Under the pieces are notes generated by a model, which had not been told where the DNA came from, searched no databases, and saw nothing but the letters and a program-made list of their open reading frames with translations. The translations under genes were made by a program, and so were the position numbers. A stretch of DNA of 64,000 nt from Artemisia argyi (Eukaryota > Streptophyta > Magnoliopsida > Asterales > Asteraceae), in contig CM060709.1 of the NCBI GenBank assembly GCA_030686995.1, positions 268,255,057 through 268,319,056 on the forward strand, written 5' to 3'. How positions within the stretch are numbered: the first letter of the stretch is position 1; each line of letters opens with the position of its first letter. Shown one piece after another: positions 20,693-32,368 of the stretch.

Positions 20693-22937
20693 AAACATAT
20701 AAGCGAACCAAAAGACCCAAATATATGAAAGGCTAAACGGTTAATCCCAAACAGTAAAAACGGTAACCCAGCCGTAGTAAGTTTTAGCCTACCAGTACGA
20801 AATACACCCAACAGTACAAACTGTTTGAGATAATGTGTTTTCAACATTTCGTTGTTATGCTTAATGAAAATCACATATTTTCTATGTGTTGGGGTAATTC
20901 AATTGCATTTCCAAACTAAGTTGTTTAAATGTGTAATTGCAGTCTGCAAATGCATTTCCAAGGAAGCCATAAACCAATAAACTAGAAAATGCTCATGGGT
21001 GTAACTGACTTTTATAAGTCAGCTTACAAAATAAACATTAAAAATTACTTGATTTAATATTCGTTGATTAATATGTTAATTATAAATGTACCATACACCA
21101 ACAACAGGAAAATTTTGGAACATTTCTAAACATTACATAATGTACCTTACACCAACAAAAGAAATTGTTTATAAACATGTAATTAAAACAATCATGAAGT
21201 AAGTAAACTTCAAAACCATGCATTGAACTTCCTACTGGTTCTTGTAGAGGCAACCACTGGATCATTAGGAGCACTTAAACCACATATGACTCCAGCGATG
21301 GGTGGTTACCTCTTGCCTCTTGGAGGTGTAGTTGAAGGAGCTTGTGATGGAGCTGTTTTCCTTTGACCAACAGTTTTTGAAAATGAAGGAGGTCTGCCTC
21401 TGGGTCTATTGGGAGCAGCTGCAACAGTTGAACTGGAAGCTCTGGCTCTTTTGGGAGGTCTGCCTCAGGGTCTTTTAGGAGCAACTGCAGTAGTTGAAGT
21501 GGAAGCAACTTGAAACGTTTCAAACCTCTGGATCTCTTGATCATCCATCTCTTCAGATTTTACTGCAGATGCAGCTTTTGAAGTGGAAGTTTTGGATATT
21601 ATTGGAGCAACTTCATCCTCTGTGTCCATTGACACACTAAACACCTCAGTTGGAACATCCTCTTCACTAGAAACTTCCTTTTCACTTGTTTTGACATCCT
21701 TCATTGCCTTCTAGTAGCACTCATACTCAAGGTTTAACATCCTCTTTTCAAGTCATTGTTGCTTCCTTTCAAGCTGTTCAATCCTCTTTTCAACGGAAAC
21801 CACTTCTTGACCAGATTTTTCACTAGCAGCTAGTCAACTACCCAATCTTTTGTATAAAAGTACACATCCTCAACTGGTTCCATCCTTTTCTCAAGGTTTT
21901 GAATCCTGGTTTCATAAACCTTTTCCTGATGATCATCTGCAATGTAACAGGTTAACACACGTTAGATGTAATACATATATCCAAACGATATGCTAACTCT
22001 GTATCTACAAAACTTTTCAGACATTCAAATACCCCTAAAGGCCTACACAAGACGATGGGCAGTCATTATGTCAAATACATAGGCCCTTAATTGGTAAAGT
22101 GAAAGACCATTTGCAGTTTGAGTAATGCGGTTTGACTTGCTAAAGTCAATCTGGATAAAGGCCCTTAATTGCTAAAGTCAAATTGCAATTTCAGTTAGGC
22201 AAATCATAAACTAACCTAAAGGGCATTCATTAAAGCCACTCCAAAAGGGCAAATCAACATCTAAATGGTGTCAACACATGATCAAGGTTTGCCATTTTTA
22301 GGAGGTAATACCAAAATGCATACCTTTATTCTCCTATGCTTGCTTTCCCTCCATGGGTTTTTTGGTCTGACCAGACACACCTTCAAGGGTTGGAAATTCC
22401 TTACTGGGTCCATCTTTAAAAACTGTGAAATAATAATGGGAATATGATCAACAAAAGGTCAACTCAATTCCTTATGTCTAAATTTAATTCTAAACAACAA
22501 CATTGCAACAATGTGCTATGATTTCACCATAGCGTAGTTCCATTTTAAAAATAAAAACAAAATGCATACCTTTAGTCGCCTCTGCTTGCTTTCCCTTCAT
22601 GGGTTTTTTGTTCTAATCAAACACAGATTCAAGGGTTGGATAAAGCTCACTGGGTCTTTTTTTGAGAACTGTGAAATAAAATGGGGCAGATGATCAACAA
22701 AAGGTCAACACAAGTCATTAAGGCAAAATTTATTCTAAATAAGAACAATGCAACAATGTGCTCACCTTCCACCATAGCATAGTTCCATAAGGTGTCTACA
22801 TTTCATCTGACACCTTATCTCCTGGATTCCAGCTATCCTTTGACTATGCCGATATTTTCACAAAGGGCTGCCTTTGACTTTGTTTGAAGAGTTTCGATCT
22901 AATTTGAGCGTCCGACCTCCTCCCGCTCTAACTGCGA
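20693..22937 (-). pseudogene. Degenerate multi-exon gene with coiled coil and AT-hooks
   Basis: Read on the minus strand, exons with plausible AG/GT borders include 22570-22668 and 22324-22422, both 99 bp and tandem copies of each other. Then comes a coiled-coil stretch around 21700-21900 (VEKRIEQLERKQQ, LEKRMLNLEYECY) and a Ser/Thr-rich acidic part (MKDVKTSEKEVSSEED.., 21704 down). Near 21350-21490 are AT-hook cores GRPPKRARASS and RPRGRPPS. Several in-frame stops break it. AT-hooks bind the minor groove of AT-rich DNA. The combination occurs in transposon-encoded and chromatin proteins; I cannot name the family. The right end is cut by the solo LTR at 22938. Confidence 0.45.
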
Positions 22938-24850
22938 TGTTACGCCCCACACCCGATTTGACCAATAATTAAAACTTTTTGCAAAAACGACAAGACTATA
23001 ACGGACCTTCTATTATTATCATTTAACAATCTAATAAAAAATCTATTACAAACTAACCATTGAAGGTATTTTTAAATAAAACTAGACTCCATTACCTTCA
23101 AATCGACGGGTGACACGATTTCTCACGACTTACGGTTAGTGAGATAAGATTTTTAGATAACTGATAAAATCTACTCACAAAATTCTGCCATTTGAGACCT
23201 ATCAAAACTTTCATACTTTTAGTGTAAAGTTCTAGACTTTGGGAGCCATCAAAGCTTTATTTTCCGGAAAACTTATTTACGCAAACATGACCTTGACCAA
23301 AGACATAACAAAACCATCACTTAACATTTCCATAACCATTCAAATAGTTTTCTATCAATTTTAACCCATTAACATTCAAAATGGGTAAGAATGGCTAGTT
23401 ACGAACACCACTTTTGACCCGCTTTCAAATACAATTTATACCATACACAAGTTACAAATACGCCGACACACTTGACAAACATATTCACTTCGACCGGGGG
23501 TTCAACCATGATTGAGCTCGGCGTCCTAAACCATTCTTACTTGCATAAACCCAAATACGCTTTCCAACCCATGCCCAATCCTAAGCCTTTACCAAGGCTT
23601 TAACTTCTTCGTATAGAACCTATAAAAACATTGCAACTATAACGGTAAGCAAAAACGTTTAGTAAGTAATTGGTTAATACATGATTAACACGTCAATCAT
23701 CATATTGGTATTATGAACACATAAGCACATCATAACCATTAACACATACCTTGATCCTTCCAAAATCAAGGACTAACACTAAGTCTCTCAACTAACCAAG
23801 TCTCTGTTTCATCATACTTTTAAGCAACTAAAACCAATCTCAACACTTTCATTCATAATCTCATCATATCATAACATTCATAGTAAACACATAGTAACCA
23901 AGTTACTTACCTCACATCCAAACTTGTTATCATTATACCAACATCATCATCAATTGGCATCATTCTCATCTCTTGCAAATCTAGACCAAAATCATATGAA
24001 CATAACACATAATCAAACTACTATAACAATGGTTAATAGAACCATAGTTCCCCTCTTACCAACTCTAATCATCACATAATCATATGATAATTAACCCATA
24101 AATTTAATAACTTAAATTCAATAAAACTTATTTCATAATTACTATAACCTCTTTAATTAGTTTTTAAACACCTTTTACCTAAATTCCTAAATTAGGGTTC
24201 ATGAACCGTAATTTCTTAAATCACCAATTAACTCTCAAACCATTAAACAATTGTAGCCCATCATCACAAACACCTCAATATGGGTTTTAGAATATCAAAT
24301 ACCAAAAACCCAATTGAATCTCAAGAACCTTAACTATATTAATCAAGAATAGTTACTTACTTGATGTAGGATTATGGCTAGTGCTTTATCTCTTTGATTA
24401 GTGTCTTAATTCTTCCTTAATGATCATCCAAGAATAATGGTTCCCTCATATTTCTCTTGTTGAACCGACATAACACACACCTGGAAACTCTTGAAAGATT
24501 TTAGAATTATCCATGACTAACTATAAGATAGTTGGAAGTTTGTCTAGTTGGCAACTATGGTCCCTTAAGTCTCATCTCTTCTAATTTGGCCGCATGATAC
24601 TTTCTATAACATTTAACACTTGACAACCTTAGCTCCTTGTACTTTTTTTTCTTATAGTTTTGACATATGATATTTTCTATAACCATATTACACATACTTT
24701 GACTATTAGTTTGAATATCGGGTTGACTTCAACTTAACATGTGTTAACTAACCAATCATATCAAGTATCCCGACTAATAAAAGTTTTAGTCAAACTATTC
24801 CAATGTCATTTTCATTATTTAATACTTAAAACCCGATTTTGGATGTAACA
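22938..24850. mobile_element. Solo LTR, Tekay/Del-like
   Basis: A 1.9-kb unit from TGTTACGCCCCACACCCG to GATTTTGGATGTAACA, with TG/CA ends and GTTAC/GTAAC inverted tips, is flanked by TGCGA (22933-22937) and TGCGG (24851-24855). This is a 4-of-5 target duplication. There is no internal region or primer site. The GTTAC tips are typical of chromoviral Tekay LTRs. I could not fix the transcription direction. Confidence 0.65.
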
Positions 24851-24855
24851 TGCGG

Positions 24856-25260
24856 GGGCGTATTAGTCGATATATTTGTATATGTTAGTTAATAGTTTTG
24901 TATAAGGCCCACTTGTGTATTTAGGCCTATCCCATTATTATTAGTTCTAGATTTCTCTTGTGCAATCATAGAAACCGATTATATGTGTTAATGAGAATCA
25001 AGGAACTCATAACCTTCCAATATCCGTCACTGTCACTGGCTCTCTTTAAGGTAGGGTTAACAAGAAAGTCAAAGCAATCTCCTCAACCTAGAAAGAGAAA
25101 TCCGGGTAATTTTTTTTTCTTCTTAAGAACCCAAAGGCGAACCCATTGATGCTAATTGTTTTTGTGAAAGGCCTGGCCGGGTGAACCAATTAAATGATTA
25201 ATCGATATGCGAATAACTATTGGTACAAAGTAAACAAGTAAAATAGTTCTCCAAGTTTTA
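24856..25260. other. Older LTR remnant, no gene
   Basis: The text around 24880-25060 (TAAGGCCCACTTG, ATTAGTTCTAGATTTCTC) reads like part of a copia LTR with its leader, but no termini can be placed. No coding frame is supported. Confidence 0.3.
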
Positions 25261-26110
25261 TTCCTTGTTTGGAGAAGCTTATTTAGTGGGCTTAGGCTTA
25301 TTGGCTTATGGCTTATATAACATAAGCTTATAAGCCCATGTTAGTGTTTGGATTAGCTCATGGTTAATAAGCTTATAAGCTTAAAAGTGTTTGGTTTGGC
25401 TTATGTTGGTAAATGACTAAAAAGGATATGGTTTAATAAGCTTATAACTCTCCGACGAACCACCACATCAACGCTGAATGCAAAAAAGCTTTGTCCAGGT
25501 TATGAAAATCAACCTGATCTGAATGATACACCGCCACTTAAATACACCGTGAAATAGGGAAAAGTATTTTGATAGGGCGTGATGGGTATTATAGCCACCC
25601 AAGGAGGTGGGGAAGGAGGAAAAATCATCATCATCCTAGTAACTAAAACAACACAGATCAGATCAGGAGGATGGATGATCCAAAGGCACATGTACCATGG
25701 CTGCAAGCCTGCAAACATTGTAGTTTGCCCTGGAAACCAGTATGATGTAACATTTCAGGGAATGTCTGCAAACGAAAACCTGGTATATCTAAAGAAAACA
25801 GGATGATTTTGTATAATAAAGATAGCCCAGATGTGGAGAATCCCTCTTGGTTGATTCGGGTACGGTGCACGTCAACTGCTGTGGATATGGAGGAGATGAG
25901 AGGTCAAAAATGTATATTCATATGTTGGAGACTTATATAAGCCGGATGCCTCATAAAAAAACCCTATTTTCTTGGCTTATCAAAACCCCAATAAATAAGC
26001 TCATAAGCCCGCTCAAATAAGCTTAGCCAAACACTTTGTTTGGGCTTATGAGCTTATATAAGCTAATAAGCTCATAAGCCTACTAAATAAGCTTAGCCAA
26101 ACACCCCTAA
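25261..26110. mobile_element. PIF/Harbinger-like element with foreign core
   Basis: Both ends carry AAGCTTATTTAGT(G/A)GGCTTA-type inverted sequence; the right end reads CTTAGCCAAACACCCCTAA. The ends are rich in TAAGCTTATAAGCC. Between them (25440-25930) lies DNA of different composition, with a frame of about 75 codons ending near 25803 that looks like a captured fragment. I do not recognise it. The left tip is damaged and the target duplication is not clear. Confidence 0.5.
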
Positions 26111-26159
26111 CTTAGATGCTTAGATTGCGAGTTATTTTTGTAAGAGCGGAAGGTATAGC

Positions 26160-26275
26160 AACTAGAAAGGGTTTGCCACTCCTACATGGCTAGCCACTAC
26201 GCCGCCCCCCCTCTTCACATCTCCTGACTTGCTCCTTGCTCGTCTGCACGACGAAGCTGGTTCCTGATAAATGTG

Positions 26276-26333
<58 letters not shown>

Positions 26334-26490
26334 TATGTAAAATAAAATATAGTTGTAAATGGTGGCCCCAAATGAGTAAGTTAAGGTTAGTTGTTAGTGA
26401 GGAGGGGTTAGTTATGAATAAGATGTAAGGTGATGTGGCACTCGTGAGCCCCAAATGAAGAGCTTGAGCTCCTCATTTGACCTTCCCCTC
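26160..26490. repeat. Low-complexity spacer with (T)40 and (GT)n
   Basis: A T run of about 40 at 26281-26320 is followed by GT repeats to about 26334. The rest is single-copy-looking sequence with no gene. Confidence 0.7.
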
Positions 26491-28400
26491 TAGAGCTAGT
26501 ACAGTGGTAACTTAGTTCATGCGTTAAACCCTAGTTAACGCGCGTTAACATCGCGTTAGGCGTTGCACGAGACGGCGTTAACTCCACGTTAACGTGGTGA
26601 GTTATGTGGCTAACGCCACGTTAAGGAGCTGAAATTGTAAAAAAAAAAAAAAATCACTTCGCCCCCTTCCAAACGTACACAAACGGCTACTTTTTTTTTT
26701 TACATTTTACCCCCCCCCCCCTAACGTATAGTAACGGCTAGTTGGGTTAAAATTTTTTTTCCAAAACCTTTTTTCAACCAATATAAATACCCATTTACCA
26801 CACTTCATTTTCCCACACCTTCACTACTCACTATCTTCTATCCTACAACTTCTGATATCCAAAAAAAAAAAAGAAAAAATGTCTCGAGGCAACAACAACG
26901 ATCCTAACTCGTTTACGAACCTCCTCGGTGGGTGGGGGAACCCATACGCGGGTTCATCATCCAATCCGAATCCGAATCCGAATTGGGAAAATCCAAACCT
27001 ATTCGGTATGTCGAGCCAAGAACTTTACCAACAACATCAAACTTTAAGATATTGGGAAGAATCCCAACAACAAAACACCTTAAACACCAATTTCCAAAAT
27101 CTCCGATTTACTCAACAATCTCAACAATCCCAAACGGAAACTAACGAAGTTCCCGAAACACCTACGTCTCCTTCAAAAAAAACCAAAACTCGTACTAAAC
27201 GAAAGTCCAAAAAAAACAAAGAACCAATAAATGAAGATGACGAAATCGAAGCAGGGGGCAACAAGCATGATTGTTGGACCGCAAGTGAAGAAAAATTACT
27301 TGCAACGTGTTGGGTGGCCGCAAGTGAGGACGAACAAGTCGGTCGTTCCCAACCCAAAGATACATTTTGGCAGCGGGTTCAAAATGAGTTCAACAAAACA
27401 AATTATCATAAGCGCGACAAAGATATGATACAGTCAAAGTGGAGAACGTTGAACTATGATTGCGGAAAGTTCAACGCGTGTTTTAAATGGGCCGAACGCG
27501 ATAAAAAAAGTGGGGAAAATGACATGGATATCCTCACACATGCCAAGGAAATGTACCGTAATGAGAGCAAAAACACGCATTAATAATGAGGAGGCTTGGG
27601 GTATTTTGCGTACTCATAAGAAATGAGACGCACCGGAGACGGTTGATTTAACCGGTGATGTCCCAAGCCAAGCAAACGAGGCGTTGTTTGGTCATGATGC
27701 ACAACCACGCCCGATGGGAAAAAAGCGGGCTGCGAAGAAACAAAAGTCCGAGACAACGGCAAGCACCGGGGGAACGAGTACCGGAGGATCTGTTTCGTCG
27801 GTCCAATTCGGGGAGGCTTTGCGCGAGGAGTATCGGGTTAAATGCGAAGATGCGTCCAAGGCTTACCAAGCAACCGCTGAAAACCAATTATCAGCAATAC
27901 GGGCGATGGACTTTGAATTTTTGTTGCTCGACACTACCGACAAAGATCCTTACTACGTAACGCTGGTGAATATGGAAAATGACCGTATCATTGAAAAATA
28001 CGGGTTGCCAAAGCGTACGGAATGAATAAATGTGTTGCGTGTAATGTTTTTTTTATGTCTTTTTATTTTGTAATGCTTTTTATTTTTATTTCGTAATGTA
28101 TTTTATTTTATTTTATTTCGTATTGTATTTTTAATTTCGTAATGTAATGTTTTTTTTTTTTTTTTTCTTTTCGTAATGTAATATATTTTAAGAATTAATG
28201 TTATGGTTTTTAAAAAAATGAAGTGTTAGTTTTAGTTTAGGGTTGAAATTGAAAATATATGAAAGGTTGAGTTAAAGTGAGTTAAGGTTGAGTTATTGTT
28301 GTGTGTATATTTTTTATTTTATTTATTTTTTTTTTTTTTTGAGTTAAGGTTAAAGTGTTAAAGCTGATGTGGCGATAAGTTAAGTTATAACCTGAGTTAC
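26490..28400 (+). mobile_element. PIF/Harbinger-type element carrying only ORF1
   Basis: The left part begins near AGAGCTAGTACAGTGGTAAC, with palindromic GTTAACG words (26520-26625), and the right part ends near TAAGTTATAACC. It has a promoter TATA (ATATAAATA, 26781-26789) and one ORF of Myb-like type. No DDE transposase frame is present, so it cannot move itself. A shorter relative lies at 37735-38250. Exact ends and the 3-bp target duplication could not be fixed. Confidence 0.5.
26879..28025 (+). pseudogene. Harbinger ORF1, Myb/SANT-like protein, broken
   Basis: A first frame 26879-27583 (MSRGNNNDPNSF...) has an Asn/Gln-rich N-terminus and a basic KKTKTRTKRKSKKNK stretch like a nuclear signal. 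A trihelix/Myb-like domain follows (WTASEEKLLATCW, FWQRVQNEFN, IQSKWRTLNYDCGKFN). A stop ends it at 27583. Homology continues in another frame to 28025 (KKRAAKKQ.., LREEYRVKCEDASKAYQATA, FEFLLLDT, PYYVTLVN), the helical C-terminus called NAM-associated in domain databases. In this family ORF1 binds terminal DNA and helps transposase enter the nucleus. A frameshift near 27580 and a TGA near 27623 disable it. Confidence 0.7.
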
Positions 28401-28665
28401 TTTTTTTTTTTTGAATGGCGAATTTCAACTTAGACTCGACCACCCTCCTAATCGGAGGGCCCTAACCATCACTTGCCCAGACTATGTTGTCTTAACCGGG
28501 CCCACGCTGGAGCCAAGTGAGGCTACGGATTCGCGAGGAAACCGTACCGCCTTCACACAAGATTATTCTTGCTGGAGAAACGGCTGGATGAAAACCCCGT
28601 CCTGCTCAAGACTCGAACCCCGCACCTACTGATAAGGAAAAAAGTACTCGTAGTGTGTTATTTGT
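28401..28665 (-). mobile_element. SINE, minus orientation, with 14-bp target duplication
   Basis: The insert is flanked by ATAACCTGAGTTAC at 28387-28400 and 28666-28679. The plus strand opens with twelve T, the complement of an A tail, after ATTCGCCATTC on the minus strand. A Pol III box B (GGTTCGAGTC) occurs on the minus strand near 28613. No clear box A is present, so the 5' end is truncated or rearranged. The 5' side contains a copy of the target flank (GATAAGGAAAAAAGTACTCG), also present beyond the right duplication. Confidence 0.6.
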
Positions 28666-28800
28666 ATAACCTGAGTTACTGATAAGGAAAAAAGTACTCG
28701 TAGAGTGTTATTTGTATCACTCCACGTCCAAACTGGTTTGACTTTTGAAAGTTAACGCTTTATATGTCATCTCGAAACTGGATAGTATAGTGACACTCAA

Positions 28801-30396
28801 ATGAACTTAACTCAATACACATTTTTAAGATCACCAAAACTCATTTCCAAAACATGTTCAAGTATGAAATCAGCTTTTTCAAACACCAATCTCATCCAAG
28901 ACAACATTCGCAACGGGAACATAAACCATGCACGCCAACTGTTCGACGAAAATCCTGCCTCGCATAACACCGTTACATGGAACCTAATGATCACCAGCTA
29001 CATTAGACACAATCAACTACATTCTGCGTACAAGCTTTTCGATAAAATGACTATAAAAAACGTCGTGTCGTGGAATATTATGTTGTCGGGTTTAAACAAG
29101 GCTAAAGAGAATGATCCATACAAAGTATACCACCTTTTTTTACGAATGAAACGAGGTGGTGAAAGGCCTAATGAGGTTACGCTTTCTACGGTCATTAGTG
29201 GGGTTTTGGATGAGTTTGGTGTATTGGGTACGCAGATTCATGGGCTTGTGGTTAAGTTGGGGTTTCATGATAATGTGTTTGTGGCGTCGGCGTTGATGAG
29301 GGGTTATACTCGTTTGAGGGAACCAGAGGGGTTACGTCGTGTGTTTGATGATGTTGTTATGAAAGATGTGAGTATGTGGAACGCGTTGGTTTTGGGTTAT
29401 ATGGATTTGGGTTTGATGGTTGAAGCGCAAATGGCGTTTGATATGATGCCTGAGGTTAATGTTATTTCTTGGACCACGTTAGTTGACGGGTATATAAGAA
29501 ATGGAAATATTGATAAAGCACGGTCCATCTTTGATCATATGCCGCAAAAGAATGTGGTTTCATGGACTGCAATGATAAAGGGGTATGTACAATGTGAGAA
29601 CTATATCGCTGCTATAGAATTGTTTATCTTGATGCTAAAATCAGGATCTCGTCCTAACCATTTTACCTTTTCTACTCTCTTTGATGCTTGTGCTGGTTGC
29701 TCCATGTCTATACTTGGGAAACAATTGCATTCGTGCGTTTTTAAATCTGGTTTACATTATGAAGTAGTTTTGTTGTCATCTCTTGTTGACATGTATACAA
29801 AATGTGGTGACATTAAAGCTGCATTTTCTATTTTTGAGTCTATGGAAAAGAAGAATACAGTGTCATGGAACTCGATAATCGGAGGTTGTGCTAGACATGG
29901 ATTGGCTCATAGAGCACTAAGTAAGTTTGAAAAAATGGCAGAAAGTGGAGTCAAGCCTGATCATGTAACTTACATCAATTTGCTATCCGCTTGTGTGCAT
30001 GGAGGATTAGTTGAAGAGGGTGAAAAACATTTTTATTCAATGGGAGCAAGATATGGAATTAAGGCTGAAATGAAACACTATAGCTGCATGGTGGATTTAT
30101 ACGGGAAATCGGGTGAGGTTGAGAAAGCAGAGAAACTGGTAAGGGACATGCCTTTTGAGCCTGATGTGGGTGTGTGGGGTGCATTGCTTGCTGCTTGTGG
30201 CTTGCACTCCTGTTATGAGCTAGCAAATGGGCTCGAGGATTTGGCTAGAGATCATCCGACTATCTACAGAATGCTAATAAAGCTCCATGGTGAAAAGGGT
30301 GCATGGAGTCGTGTTATTGAGATGAGGAACAAGATGATGGAAACGGGTGCTAGAAAGCTAAAGGGTAGTAGCAGGATAGAGTTTCCCCTAACCTAA
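28801..30396 (+). CDS. Pentatricopeptide repeat protein, PLS class, E type
   Basis: An intact intronless frame of 531 residues. PPR motifs follow one another from about residue 55: WNLMITSYIRHNQ, VVSWNIMLSGL, VSMWNALVLGYMD, VISWTTLVDGYIRNG, VVSWTAMIKGYVQ, SLVDMYTKCGDIKAA, TVSWNSIIGGCARHG, VTYINLLSACVHGG and HYSCMVDLYGKSGEV. An E-type C-terminus follows (PDVGVWGALLAACGLHS, KLKGSSRIE). There is no DYW domain, and the protein stops just after the E motif. Such proteins bind single organellar RNAs and take part in C-to-U editing with partners, or in splicing and stability. The N-terminus is Ser/Thr/Lys-rich and could be a mitochondrial or plastid presequence. Start: first ATG of the long frame. 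Decayed copies lie downstream. Confidence 0.9.
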   Translation: MNLTQYTFLRSPKLISKTCSSMKSAFSNTNLIQDNIRNGNINHARQLFDENPASHNTVTWNLMITSYIRHNQLHSAYKLFDKMTIKNVVSWNIMLSGLNKAKENDPYKVYHLFLRMKRGGERPNEVTLSTVISGVLDEFGVLGTQIHGLVVKLGFHDNVFVASALMRGYTRLREPEGLRRVFDDVVMKDVSMWNALVLGYMDLGLMVEAQMAFDMMPEVNVISWTTLVDGYIRNGNIDKARSIFDHMPQKNVVSWTAMIKGYVQCENYIAAIELFILMLKSGSRPNHFTFSTLFDACAGCSMSILGKQLHSCVFKSGLHYEVVLLSSLVDMYTKCGDIKAAFSIFESMEKKNTVSWNSIIGGCARHGLAHRALSKFEKMAESGVKPDHVTYINLLSACVHGGLVEEGEKHFYSMGARYGIKAEMKHYSCMVDLYGKSGEVEKAEKLVRDMPFEPDVGVWGALLAACGLHSCYELANGLEDLARDHPTIYRMLIKLHGEKGAWSRVIEMRNKMMETGARKLKGSSRIEFPLT

Positions 30397-31234
30397 AAAG
30401 CAAAATTGAAATTTGGACTTATGATATAACGTAAATGGGCAGACATATGTGAACCAAATGGAATTGACTAAATCACAAATTAAATGTAGCTGAAATAGTA
30501 GATTCGAACAAGATGAAGAAAGACATATGAAACTCTCTGGCTGATAGTTTAATAAGACCAGAAACCATTGAATGTTAAGTAGCAAGGGGACTAAAGACAA
30601 AGTGTCATGGTATTTTCGTTGCGATTTTACTACATAGCATGCATAGATATATTGACTGCGTGAAGGCCGGATATGATGAAAACATTACAATGCAGCAGCA
30701 TCAGCAGCCTCAAAGCAACTCAAAGGAATTTATCTTTGGCTCTTTGACGCTTTTCACTGCACAGAAGGCAAGGAATCTCTGGAAACAAAAAGTAAACCAG
30801 GGTTCAGGACAGGGAGAAGTTGGCTAATACTTATCGCCATCAACATCACGATACAGGTACATTGCTGAACCTTATAAGTGGTAAAATTGGTGTCCGGGCG
30901 TGTTGGCTAACGGGTGAAAATAGGTTGGGGTGACCTGGAAGTACTCATTTGCTGTATATTTTTTCTTTTATAAATTCCGTCAAATATGATTATTAAAATA
31001 CGAATATAGTGTTGAACTACTTTCTACCCGTTTGGGTGGCTTTTTAGTTAACATTTTTACCCTTTAGAGATAAAATGTAACCCCAATCATAGGGCACCAT
31101 CTAGAGGTCTGCATATCATGTGGTGGCCTGGAAATCATGGTATGTTGAGGTAGATGAGAAGAAGCAGGTACAACCAGTCTCCTGAATCTTAATCCCATTT
31201 GTAACTGACTGTACATTTAGAAATCTAGGAAAGT
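30397..31234. other. 3' flank of the PPR gene, no gene seen
   Basis: It contains a possible 3' untranslated region and AT-rich intergenic DNA. The 62-codon frame at 30639 lacks family features and is not called. Confidence 0.5.
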
Positions 31235-31632
31235 AGTATACGTTGTCATGGAACTCCACATTGGGGGTTGTGATTGGCAAAGAGAGCATTATGTAAGTTT
31301 GATGAAATGATTGAAAGTGGAGTCAAACCCATACATGTAAGCCACATTGATTTACTGTCAGCTTGTGTGCCCGGTTGACTAGTTAAAGAGGGTTATAGGC
31401 ATTTTTATTGAATTGGAGTACGATTTGGAATTCAAGGTGAGAGGAAACACTATAGTTGCACAGTGGATCTATTGGGAAATCGGGGGAGACTGAAAAAGCA
31501 GAGAAACTGGTAAAGGAGAAACCTTTGGAACCTGATAAAGGTGTTTGGGGTGCATTTCTTGCTGCTCTTGGCTTACACTCATGTTACGAAATCGCAATTG
31601 GCTCGAGTATTTACGAGTCTTATATATGCAGC
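31235..31632 (+). pseudogene. PPR pseudogene, copy of the C-terminal third
   Basis: The sequence matches 29866-30240 of the intact PPR gene over most of its length (for example GTCATGGAACTC, GAAAGTGGAGTCAA, CACTATAG.TGCA, ACTGGTAA.GGA). It has deletions, frameshifts and stops (TGA after CCCGGT, TGA after TTATT). It arose by partial tandem duplication. Confidence 0.75.
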
Positions 31633-31959
31633 ATAGAAATAACAATGAAGCCATCAGCGCGTGTTATATATGCAGCATAGTCTCTAGTTTTTTCCATTGC
31701 CACTCTTTGTTTCCTAACTTTATTTCCTGGTGCAACCCTGCCAACCCACGACCCGATTCTTTTGAGTGATGCGAGGGGGACACATAATCCCTCTCCAATG
31801 TACATTTAATGCAACTTTACTGAAATTTGCGACAATTGATTTAGCTTATTGTATTTTTAAATAAGACGTTCATCAGCTGGTGGACTGGGTGTTAATTTAG
31901 CTTTCGAAATATTTAAAGAAATTCAGAAACAGATTTTGGGAATGGAGGATATAAGTGTA

Positions 31960-32245
31960 TTGGTGTGATTACTTCATATACCCATGCTGGTTAACGCGTT
32001 GAAGGTGAAATATCATCGTATTGATTCAACATCCGAACATTACTCATGTATGGTTGATCTTTATTGCCGAACAGGGCTGCTTAAAAAAACTTTGGTTTTT
32101 ATAGTTAACTTGCCGTTTTCTGCTGGTGCAACGATATGGCGGTCTTTCGGCTGCTTGTAGTGTTCATAAAAACTTAGAAACAGCAAAAATTGCAGTAAGG
32201 ATATCGTTTTGGTTTTGCGGCTATCAACATGTTGAATAGTATCAC
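31960..32245 (+). pseudogene. Second PPR remnant
   Basis: A broken frame contains EHYSCMVDLYCRTGLLKKT and a following LPFSAGATIWR, the end of a PPR array and start of an E motif. It differs from the intact neighbour, so it derives from another family member. Stops and frame changes are present. Confidence 0.6.
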
Positions 32246-32368
32246 TCATAAGGCTATTCTACATTGTTTTGCCGCATGATTTTTTACTTATATTCCACAA
32301 TTTCACCTTTAATCTTCTACATCTTCCATTATACTGTTTTCGGCTCATAAAGTTCTAATCTTGCAGAT

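Noticed and set aside
26162..26454. Poly-Lys frames on the minus strand
   Set aside because: They come from the T40 tract and GT repeat.
27655..27960. Arg-rich frame overlapping the Harbinger ORF1 C-terminus
   Set aside because: Out of frame with the recognisable helical C-terminal domain, which lies in the 27684-28025 frame.
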